Part shown: positions 1 to 5,598 of the stretch, piece by piece
Numbering within the stretch: the first letter of the stretch is position 1
How the letters are laid out: each line of letters opens with the position of its first letter
Assembly (NCBI GenBank): GCA_018376855.1
Contig: JAHAAN010000032.1
Span: 1 to 15,987, forward strand
Reading direction: 5' to 3'
Length of the DNA: 15,987 nucleotides
DNA from: Clostridiales bacterium
GTDB taxonomy: Bacteria; Bacillota; Clostridia; Christensenellales; QALW01
Notes under the pieces: model-generated
Told to the model about the DNA's origin: nothing
The model's database searches: none
Seen by the model: only the letters and a program-made list of their open reading frames with translations
Translations under genes and position numbers: made by a program

Positions 1-1
1 A

Positions 2-181
2 GAACGAAAAATATATGCAGAAGTACCGCCTCGGGTAGAATACTCTCTTACGGAACTGGGACTGAGCTTAAAACCGATTCTTGACGCTATGTACAGCTGG
101 GGAAAAGGTTACAAAAGCATGCAAAACGAATTGACCGGCAGCCATGCAAAAAATACATACATCCCAGACATGGAAAATTAA
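2..181 (+). CDS. HxlR-family transcriptional regulator, C-terminal end (partial)
   Basis: The open frame enters from the left edge and stops at TAA 179-181, leaving 59 residues. The peptide contains PPRVEYSLTELGLSLKPIL followed by a tryptophan-containing helix (AMYSWGKGY). This is the end of the winged-helix domain of HxlR regulators: the beta-wing P-x-V-E-Y-x-L-T-x-x-G and the C-terminal dimerisation helix. HxlR proteins are about 100-130 residues long and act as small cytoplasmic DNA-binding regulators, often of redox or carbonyl-stress genes. The DNA-recognition helix is outside the window, so no target can be suggested. No intrinsic terminator follows immediately; the first good hairpins are at 445-503. 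Confidence 0.85.
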   Translation, partial: ERKIYAEVPPRVEYSLTELGLSLKPILDAMYSWGKGYKSMQNELTGSHAKNTYIPDMEN

Positions 182-444
182 AAACAAATCATTTGATCTG
201 TTCTGTAAAATCTCGATCACCGTGCATGCCGTGAGCCTGCGCACTTATTCTAAGGCATAACGCCTGTAATATACAACCAACCGCGATTACAGCGGCATAC
301 CCTTAAACAAGCCATATTGCTTACAAAGAGCCGATGGATCAGACTCCCCTATATTCTACATGGCCTGATTCTTTTGAACAGTCAGCAAGCCGACTTTTCT
401 TTATCAACAGGATGCTCTTTCTATGCTTACTAAAGCCGTTTGAG

Positions 445-463
445 GCGCCGGCAATGCCGGCGC
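445..463 (+). terminator. Hairpin, possible terminator of HxlR transcript
   Basis: GCGCCGGC, then AAT, then GCCGGCGC forms a perfect 8-bp stem with a 3-base loop. On the plus strand it is followed only by TTTCTAT, so the T-tract is poor. It may act as a weak terminator for the HxlR gene or simply add to the next hairpin. Confidence 0.45.
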
Positions 464-479
464 TTTCTATAAATCAAAT

Positions 480-503
480 AACGCCGCCTCAAAGGGCGGC
501 GTT
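480..503. terminator. Convergent intrinsic terminator
   Basis: AACGCCGCC and GGCGGCGTT form a perfect 9-bp stem around a 6-base loop. The plus-strand side is followed by ATGCTTTTATT and the minus-strand side by ATTTGATTTA. It sits 31 bases after the SGNH hydrolase stop, so it most probably ends that minus-strand transcript, and it may also stop reading from the HxlR side. Confidence 0.6.
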
Positions 504-534
504 ATGCTTTTATTGTAAACCGTTAAATTTTGAA

Positions 535-2535
535 TCAGTCTTTTCTCTTGCGCCTGCACAGCTGAACGCTCGCCAAAGCGGTGATACCCGCAGCCGTTCC
601 TGCTGCGGCGGCAGCCGCAAAAACATCCCCTGTCTGCTCAGCGCTTTCCATTGCGCGCTCGCCCCCAAAATTCGGAACCATTGCCGAAAGCATATTCTGC
701 GCCGTAACACGAATCAGCCAATCATTTCCGTGATTGATGTTGTTCCCGCTGGTAGAGATAAAATCCTTTGTTTTGAGAATATCTCCGTGAATTTTTTCCA
801 TATCTACGATTGCATGCTGTTCGCCTGCAAGCTCATACGCCGCCTTCACATAAGGCGCAGTATAATTAGGTACAGGATTTGTAACCATGCCGGTTATCAG
901 CATAAATTCACAATTCGGATTTGCAGCGCGGAATATTTGCATCATTTCCTCAATATCGGTTTTAAACTGCGCCGCGCCTATGCCAACGCCGTAATTGTTG
1001 CCGGCAAAGAAGCCGATCACTACAAGGTCGAATTCTCCTGCCTGCGCAATTTTCTGATAGCTGTCCCCAAGCTCCTTGCCGTTTATACCGGTAACAGGGC
1101 GCGTCTGCCCGCCTGAAGTATACTCTGAAAGCCCCTGAAGCGCCGCCAAACCCACGCCGGTATTCCACCCGCCCACTCCAAGATTCACAATTTCGGCAGG
1201 CATTTTGTTCGCATTAAGATAATCCCCGATCAGCTGCGAAAGGATCGGCATATACGGCGCACGCCCATGGAAGCCGCTGGCGTCCGCACCCTGAAAAGAG
1301 CTTGAACCGTAAAAAAGAATACGAAGCGTTTCCCCATTTTTTAACTTCCGCGCTGTCTTTTCCAGCCGATCGCCCTGATACGGTGTAACAGAGATCTGCT
1401 GTGCATCCTTCAAATCGTACTCATATGTAACCGCAATCTGCTTCTGATAAAGAAACGACCCCACGCAATACAGCACGCCGCCCAAACGGCAGCGGCCTGT
1501 TTCATCAAAGGAACCGTCCCAGTTCTTCACATACTCCGAGCTGCCCTCTTCCTTCAAACCGTCCAACGCGCCTTCGTAGAAATACGGTATAGAGGAACCT
1601 TCGAGCCAGCGTATCTCATTTGTTCCTTCGACCCACTGATAATCCACGCCTTCCTTATATTCTTTATTAAGCGCGTTATCCACCACGGAAATAATTCGCT
1701 TGGGAACAAACAGCGTATGAGCGCTGATTTTCTCCCCTTTTTGAAGCATACAAACCGTTTCATTATACATCACGTTTTCTTTCCAAAAAGCTTGTATGCG
1801 CTGTGCATCGGTATAGGAATACTCCGCATTTGTAATATTGGTCAACTTATTCATAAACGTTACCTCCGGCAATTTTTGATCTATCATAAACATTCCCTTA
1901 ATGTTAATCTGCCCAAGCGTCGTGCTTCCGTTATCCTTTATATAAAAACCCAATCGGTAAAAAGCTTTATTGCCGCCGTTATTCCAATCCGGCTGGGCAT
2001 CAATGGAAACGGCTGCGCGGCTGGTCGGCAGCAGCAGCGAACCGGAAAAGCCGGCCGGCAGCACCGCTGCAATGCGGTTATTTGAAACGACTGCCTGTGC
2101 TTTTGCAACCTGCCCGCGCGCATTAACCAACAGCATATCCTCTCCCTCGCGCGCCATGCGAAAGTTTGCTCCGCCCTGCCGCTGCCCTTGAAAAGCAAAG
2201 GCAATATCGGCATCCGAACAATTCTCCACCCGAAAGCCAATATATTTTGCATTGGCAACCGCGGCGGAAGCAATATTTCCGCCCTTATAGAAAGAATAGG
2301 ACTCCACATAGGAACCGGATTTACACGCCATACTGAGCGCGCCATTCTCCACGATCATAGAACCATTCCCGCTAGCCGTTCCACACACCTCGCCATCGGT
2401 AAAATTCGTTAAAACTTCAGTGGAAAGCTGATTCTCCCCATATAGCAGCGAAAATTCAGATGCTGCTGCACCAAAAACCGGCAAGCACACCAATACGATA
2501 AACCACACAGTCCAAACAGAAACTACTTTTTTCAT
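535..2535 (-). CDS. Exported, surface-anchored SGNH/GDSL-type esterase
   Basis: Predicted secreted ester hydrolase, 666 residues counted from the ATG at 2535. A GTG four codons upstream is possible, but GGAG lies 6 bases before the ATG while the GTG sits inside the Shine-Dalgarno region. Residues 1-26 form a signal peptide ending near GAAASEF. Residues of roughly 30-390 have no recognised catalytic motifs and look beta-rich, probably a carbohydrate- or surface-binding part. The SGNH domain is C-terminal: GSSS (about 410-413, GSS in place of GDS, nucleophile Ser about 412), NLGVGG (Gly block), GNN (about 512-514) and NHGND (catalytic His about 602). The tail EQTGD, an Ala-rich hydrophobic stretch and RRKRKD resemble a degenerate sortase or membrane-anchor signal. 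Such enzymes often de-acetylate polysaccharides; the substrate here is unknown. It follows a structured leader with a small ORF. Confidence 0.85.
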   Translation of the reverse strand: MKKVVSVWTVWFIVLVCLPVFGAAASEFSLLYGENQLSTEVLTNFTDGEVCGTASGNGSMIVENGALSMACKSGSYVESYSFYKGGNIASAAVANAKYIGFRVENCSDADIAFAFQGQRQGGANFRMAREGEDMLLVNARGQVAKAQAVVSNNRIAAVLPAGFSGSLLLPTSRAAVSIDAQPDWNNGGNKAFYRLGFYIKDNGSTTLGQINIKGMFMIDQKLPEVTFMNKLTNITNAEYSYTDAQRIQAFWKENVMYNETVCMLQKGEKISAHTLFVPKRIISVVDNALNKEYKEGVDYQWVEGTNEIRWLEGSSIPYFYEGALDGLKEEGSSEYVKNWDGSFDETGRCRLGGVLYCVGSFLYQKQIAVTYEYDLKDAQQISVTPYQGDRLEKTARKLKNGETLRILFYGSSSFQGADASGFHGRAPYMPILSQLIGDYLNANKMPAEIVNLGVGGWNTGVGLAALQGLSEYTSGGQTRPVTGINGKELGDSYQKIAQAGEFDLVVIGFFAGNNYGVGIGAAQFKTDIEEMMQIFRAANPNCEFMLITGMVTNPVPNYTAPYVKAAYELAGEQHAIVDMEKIHGDILKTKDFISTSGNNINHGNDWLIRVTAQNMLSAMVPNFGGERAMESAEQTGDVFAAAAAAGTAAGITALASVQLCRRKRKD

Positions 2536-2550
2536 TTTGATCTCCACTCC

Positions 2551-2643
2551 TTATTCTATTTGTAACGGTTTCGGTTCTTGACCGAAATTGCCGCCTTCTG
2601 CGGCAAAGAAACAAATTTCGGCGCAAAAAATTTTATTTTTCAC
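2551..2643 (-). CDS. Candidate 30-residue leader peptide upstream of SGNH esterase
   Basis: A GTG at 2643 follows an excellent ribosome site (AGAGGGAG, 5 bases before the start) and opens a 30-codon frame beginning MKNKIF and ending PKPLQIE. Its TAA at 2551-2553 lies inside the sequence AATAAGGAG that forms the ribosome site of the esterase, so its translation could be coupled to the esterase. A TATAAT at 2675-2680 would start the transcript about 25 bases upstream. The frame passes through the hairpins at 2569-2621. I do not recognise the peptide. It could be a regulatory leader, a real small protein, or an accidental frame over a structured repeat. Confidence 0.4.
   Translation of the reverse strand: MKNKIFCAEICFFAAEGGNFGQEPKPLQIE
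2569..2621 (-). promoter_or_regulatory. Structured leader with mutually exclusive stems
   Basis: Three perfect stems occur in the esterase leader. Positions 2569-2575 pair with 2581-2587 (7 bp, 5-base loop). Positions 2588-2594 pair with 2600-2606 (7 bp, 5-base loop). Positions 2582-2589 pair with 2614-2621 (8 bp, enclosing the second hairpin). The segment 2582-2587 is used by both the first and third stems, so they cannot form together. This is the layout of a two-state RNA switch or attenuator, but no T-tract follows. An intergenic palindromic repeat is the alternative reading. Confidence 0.4.
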
Positions 2644-2674
2644 GCTATCTCCCTCTTAAAAGATTGATAAACTT

Positions 2675-2680
2675 ATTATA
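2675..2680 (-). promoter_or_regulatory. Probable -10 box of SGNH esterase transcript
   Basis: TATAAT is read on the minus strand. The -35 position, 17 bases further upstream, holds only TTTTAA (three of six consensus matches). Transcription would begin near 2668, leaving a leader of about 130 bases before the esterase ATG. Confidence 0.4.
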
Positions 2681-2725
2681 ACTTTCAAAAAAGCATGTTA
2701 AAAGAATTAAAGGCTTTTTCAGCGG

Positions 2726-3484
2726 TTATTCCAAACAATTTTTAACGAAATTCACCGTGTCGGCAAAATATTCGTCCCATATCAAATACCCGCAGTGAGA
2801 TTTACAGTCATAAACCTTCATTTGCAGACGTTCTTTCGGAAAACCGAAGTGCAGCATTGCGGCATGCAGCATTTGCAATTGTTCTAAGCGGTTAACCATA
2901 TCATGCTCCGAACAGCAGATGAATATCTTCGGATTATAGGTTTCCGCTGTATACGCGTTTCGCAGATAATACAGCGGCGCGCCCTCATCGATAATGACAC
3001 AACGCGAATCAAGCCCGTGCTCGTATTTCAAAACATTGAAGTGCGTGGTCGGTTGACCCGCGTCAAAAAACCAGCCGCGTATTTCTGTTAAGGCAACGCC
3101 TTTGTTTGCAAGATAGGCCGGATTGAAGTACAGCATCATGGAAATATAACCGCCGGCTGACGAACCGCCGATCACCAGACCCGAAAACTCCGCATACTTG
3201 CTTCCTTTACGGAGCAACCATTTGGCCGCGGCCGCCGCATCGTTCAAATAATCGGGAAATCGGCCAGCCGAATACATATGATAGTCGATCGAAGCTAACG
3301 CGACGCCGTTTTCGGTCAGCTTTTTTGCCATCTCCGAAGCGTCGCTTTTACTGCCCGACTCTATGCCTCCTCCGTGTATGTACATATAGACCGGCATTTT
3401 TGCCGCGTTTTCCGGCAGGTAGAGATCCAATTTACAAATTTCGGGAAACTGCGCGTCATAGACTATATCCTTATATGTTGTCAT
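2726..3484 (-). CDS. Alpha/beta hydrolase (esterase/acyl hydrolase type)
   Basis: Cytoplasmic alpha/beta-hydrolase of 252 residues with no signal peptide. Visible elements are the oxyanion-hole motif HGGG at 37-40, the nucleophile elbow G-S-S-A-G at 107-111 (Ser109), a likely acid Asp195 in SEHDM, and catalytic His230 in KSHCGY. HGGG plus GxSxG places it with the hormone-sensitive-lipase/BD-FAE-like esterases that cleave short acyl or aryl esters; the substrate cannot be read from the sequence. The start ATG (3482-3484) overlaps the stop of the preceding membrane-protein frame as TAATG, and an AGGAGG site lies about 7 bases upstream, so it can be translated alone or by coupling. It shares a transcript with the frameshifted gene upstream and is probably controlled by the divergent LysR gene at 3938. 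Confidence 0.88.
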   Translation of the reverse strand: MTTYKDIVYDAQFPEICKLDLYLPENAAKMPVYMYIHGGGIESGSKSDASEMAKKLTENGVALASIDYHMYSAGRFPDYLNDAAAAAKWLLRKGSKYAEFSGLVIGGSSAGGYISMMLYFNPAYLANKGVALTEIRGWFFDAGQPTTHFNVLKYEHGLDSRCVIIDEGAPLYYLRNAYTAETYNPKIFICCSEHDMVNRLEQLQMLHAAMLHFGFPKERLQMKVYDCKSHCGYLIWDEYFADTVNFVKNCLE

Positions 3485-3784
3485 TATTTTACCTCCTGCG
3501 CTTGTTTGTCTAATCTTGTGTTGCGGAAATACAAAAAGAGATCAGCAAAAACCATAATGAAATTGAGAACATAAAAATACGCCGGATATTTTATCACGCC
3601 CGTTCTTGCAAATTCGATCGTCTTCCAGACAATACCGCAAGCATAGCCGAACAAAATCATGCATAAAAAGAACAGGCTTTTGCCTTTTGCCTTTTGCGGT
3701 TCTTGCCCGGTAGGATTTGATGATAGATGCCGGCCATGATATACCAAAGCTTAAAACCATCATTGCTTCTAATAATTCAGCCAT
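3484..3784 (-). pseudogene. Small three-helix membrane protein, frameshifted by a 7-base tandem repeat
   Basis: Two minus-strand frames together make one protein. The frame from ATG 3784 encodes MAELLEAMMVLSFGISWP and continues to RTAKGK. The frame ending at 3484 continues with SLFFLCMILFGYACGIV and ends near YFRNTRLDKQ. The break lies in three perfect copies of the heptamer GCAAAAG (plus-strand 3677-3697). Removing one copy gives an uninterrupted 97-residue protein in which RTAKGK joins SLFFL. With three copies, translation from 3784 runs out of frame and stops at 3542. The restored product has three hydrophobic helices and a short basic loop, reminiscent of small PQ-loop-type proteins (weak inference). 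I recall similar uninterrupted sequences in other Clostridia but cannot name the family. The restored stop overlaps the hydrolase start (TAATG). Confidence 0.75.
3677..3697. repeat. Three tandem copies of a 7-base unit (CTTTTGC/GCAAAAG)
   Basis: Units lie at 3677-3683, 3684-3690 and 3691-3697 and are identical, with no partial extra copy. The unit length is not a multiple of three, so each gain or loss shifts the reading frame of the membrane-protein gene that contains it. Two copies restore that frame; three copies, as here, break it. Confidence 0.95.
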
Positions 3785-3812
3785 AAAAAACACTCTTTTA
3801 TCATTTTTCTAT

Positions 3813-3841
3813 AGCATACCGAAACGCAACTATATTGTCAA
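3813..3841 (-). promoter_or_regulatory. Promoter of membrane protein / alpha-beta hydrolase unit
   Basis: On the minus strand TTGACA (3836-3841) is followed by 17 bases and then TATGCT (3813-3818). This is a near-consensus sigma-A promoter 29 bases upstream of the ATG at 3784. The dyad at 3864-3881 would be centred about 66 bases upstream of the expected transcription start. Confidence 0.7.
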
Positions 3842-3863
3842 GAATATAATTATATATAGTATT

Positions 3864-3881
3864 CATATATTATTTTATATG
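3864..3881. promoter_or_regulatory. AT-rich dyad, candidate LysR-regulator site
   Basis: CATATA, six bases, TATATG is a perfect dyad in the divergent promoter region. LysR-type regulators usually bind their main site near -65 of the target promoter, which is where this dyad falls relative to the minus-strand promoter. A shorter dyad, CATAT, six bases, ATATG, lies at 3893-3908 within the regulator's own promoter. Neither fits the T-N11-A rule exactly, and AT-rich dyads arise by chance, so this is a positional argument only. Confidence 0.35.
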
Positions 3882-3889
3882 ATTTTCCT

Positions 3890-3917
3890 TTGCATATACG
3901 GCGATATGTGTTATACT
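3890..3917 (+). promoter_or_regulatory. Promoter of LysR gene at 3938
   Basis: TTGCAT (3890-3895), 16 bases, TATACT (3912-3917), ending 20 bases before the ATG. The spacer contains the CATAT/ATATG dyad, which would suit autoregulation. Confidence 0.55.
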
Positions 3918-3937
3918 GAGCATAGGAGGGGGTAACT

Positions 3938-4891
3938 ATGGAGTTATTACAGCTAAAATATTTTTGTTCCGCCGCACGAGCTGAAAGCATGACGGCCGCA
4001 GCTCGCAAGCACGGCATTCCGCAATCGGCAATTTCCAAAACGGTAGCCAAGTTAGAAGACGAACTGGGGACACCGCTGTTTGACCGTGTGGGCAACCGTA
4101 TACGCCTGAATGAAAACGGCCGGCAATTTTTAGAGCATATTCAAAACGGCTTGGCTGAGATCGAAAACGGTATTGCCGCAGTGAAGGAGGAAACTGCCTA
4201 CGATGGAGAGATCAAGATTTTAGTTCTGGAAAACCGACGTCTTATCACCGATCGGATATTGGCTTTTCATAAAAAATATCCTACCATCAGGTTTTCTATT
4301 TGCCATAATACTTATGAGCAGACTCACTCGGACTTTGATCTTTACATATCCTCCTTTCCGCAGAGCAGCGATGCTTACCATTCCCATCCGATCATAAACG
4401 AACGCATCATGCTGGCGGTGTACAATACGCATAGATTGGCTACACATCCACAGGTCGAGCTTTGCGAGCTTGAAAACGAGGACTTTATTTTCCTGCCGAA
4501 ACAGAGCAGTGTGAGCCGCATTATGACAATGAGATGCCGCCGTAACGGCTTTGAACCGCATATCGTTATCACCTGCGACGACCCGTATTATGTGCGCAAA
4601 TACATTTCCGCAGGCTTCGGTATCGCTTTTACGCCGTCTGATTCATGGACCGGTCTGTATGACAGCAATATTACTCTATTGCCTATAAACGACGCCGATG
4701 CAGTACGTATTACCTCGGTATACTGGCATAAAACAAGGTATATCTCTAAAGCCGCGCTGTTGTTCAGGGACTTTCTGATCGGCGCTGATCAGAATGCAGG
4801 ATCGGCGGCAATAACAACGCCTGAAGACGCCGACACCACGCTGCCGTTAAAACGCAAACATGACACCGACAAAGACGGCAAGGGAGCTTGA
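3938..4891 (+). CDS. LysR-type transcriptional regulator
   Basis: DNA-binding regulator of 317 residues, close to the usual 290-320 of the family. Residues 1-60 are the LysR winged helix-turn-helix (TAAARKHGIPQSAISKTVAK, then LEDELGTPLFDR). Residues from about 90 form the periplasmic-binding-protein-like effector domain, with DFDLYISS and AGFGIAFTPSD motifs. The last 35 or so residues (from GADQNAG) are a charged, low-complexity tail beyond the normal end of the fold. The start is set by AGGAGGGGG 6-7 bases upstream. The gene is divergent from the membrane protein/hydrolase unit, with 153 bases between starts, so it probably controls that unit and itself. The effector is unknown. Confidence 0.92.
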   Translation: MELLQLKYFCSAARAESMTAAARKHGIPQSAISKTVAKLEDELGTPLFDRVGNRIRLNENGRQFLEHIQNGLAEIENGIAAVKEETAYDGEIKILVLENRRLITDRILAFHKKYPTIRFSICHNTYEQTHSDFDLYISSFPQSSDAYHSHPIINERIMLAVYNTHRLATHPQVELCELENEDFIFLPKQSSVSRIMTMRCRRNGFEPHIVITCDDPYYVRKYISAGFGIAFTPSDSWTGLYDSNITLLPINDADAVRITSVYWHKTRYISKAALLFRDFLIGADQNAGSAAITTPEDADTTLPLKRKHDTDKDGKGA

Positions 4892-4945
4892 TGTGGGCAA
4901 CGAAACCCATGTTGCTGCTAAAATAGAAGGTTCAAAATACATTTA

Positions 4946-4975
4946 TTGAAACATTTATAGATAATTTGCTATAAT
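4946..4975 (+). promoter_or_regulatory. Promoter of truncated LysR gene
   Basis: TTGAAA (4946-4951), 18 bases, then TGCTATAAT with the -10 box at 4970-4975 and an extended TG. It is a well-formed promoter, so the broken gene downstream is probably still transcribed. Confidence 0.6.
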
Positions 4976-5050
4976 CTTTTAAAAAGAATAGACACGGCTA
5001 AGCAAACGATGTTACAGGCATTATATTTCTCAAAGCAAGGCGACTGTTAT

Positions 5051-5455
5051 ATGCGCTTTGAAATACTATGCAGCTTTCTAACCGTTGTACAGCAAGGAAG
5101 CATTTCAGCAGCGGCTCGAAAGCTGCATATTGCACAGCCCGCATTGTGCAAGCAAATGCAGCAGTTGGAGGAAGAACTCAGCGATACGCTTCTGATTCGC
5201 GAAAGCCGTAAAATCATTTTAACAGAATCGGGCAAAACCCTTTGCAAACGTACAGAACTCTTAAAGCAGCTTAAAAATTCTCTTCGCTCAGAAATGACTG
5301 AACTCTCCCACAGCCTTAATTACGCTCACAGATAACGCGCTCTCTATGCCCTCACAGAAATTCATCTCCGCTTGCAAGGAAGTATTTTTTCGGCATCCCC
5401 GTTATATTGCACATATGCTCATATATAAATTAAAAACAAACAGCAATAATGGATT
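5051..5455 (+). pseudogene. Broken LysR-type regulator (frameshifted and truncated)
   Basis: From ATG 5051 the sequence encodes a typical LysR helix-turn-helix (SISAAARKLHIAQPALCKQM, then a LEEEL dimerisation helix), but the frame stops at 5333-5335 after 94 residues. An in-frame ATG at 5009 exists but lacks a ribosome site. Shifting one base between 5298 and 5332 opens a second frame reading ALITLTDNALSMPSQKFISA and then FFRHPRYIAHM. This resembles the start of a LysR effector domain (F, then x-P-R after the first strand). The resemblance fades near 5455, where the very GC-rich element begins. The effector domain is therefore mostly missing. A functional stand-alone DNA-binding fragment is possible, because promoter and HTH are intact. 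The family call for the first part is firm; the frameshift interpretation is moderate. Confidence 0.65.
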
Positions 5456-5465
5456 TAAAATTGCA

Positions 5466-5569
5466 GCGGCAGGGGCGGCGGAAGTGGCCTGCAGGGCGCG
5501 GAAGTCGCCCCTGCTGCGCGGAGCACGGAGATGCCGCGGCAGAAGCGGCGCGAGCGAGTGCGCCGCCCC
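5466..5569. repeat. Very GC-rich inverted-repeat element
   Basis: This block between the broken LysR gene and the end of lnt is strikingly richer in G and C than its surroundings. GGGGCGGCG (5472-5480) is inverted as CGCCGCCCC (5561-5569). Inside are GCGGCGC/GCGCCGC (5545-5551 with 5560-5566, 8-base loop) and GCAGGGGCG/CGCCCCTGC (5469-5477 with 5506-5514). GCGGAAGT occurs twice, 20 bases apart. No ribosome site or recognisable protein is present. It looks like a REP/MITE-like intergenic repeat or a structured RNA. There is no T-tract to make it a normal terminator. Confidence 0.55.
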
Positions 5570-5598
5570 ATGACAGTCTCGGTCTTCCGAATACATGC

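Larger units (their letters stand above)
182..534. other. Gene-free stretch between HxlR end and SGNH gene end
   Basis: I see no gene here. Open frames crossing it have no ribosome-binding site and no family resemblance. The only structure is the pair of GC-rich hairpins at 445-463 and 480-503. The stretch lies between the end of a plus-strand gene and the end of a minus-strand gene, so it is a convergent terminator region rather than a promoter region. Confidence 0.6.

Noticed and set aside
334..1116. Plus-strand open frame of 260 codons over the end of the SGNH gene
   Set aside because: It has no ribosome site and no recognisable family, and it lies antisense to a gene with a clear signal peptide, SGNH motifs and anchor tail.
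2559..2575. Catabolite-repression (cre-like) operator near TGTAACGGTTTC
   Set aside because: The central CG is out of register with the cre consensus, and the bases are better explained by the perfect hairpin at 2569-2587.
4890..4915. Terminator after the LysR gene at 3938
   Set aside because: Only 4-5 bp of imperfect pairing (GCAAC with GTTGC) and no T-tract.
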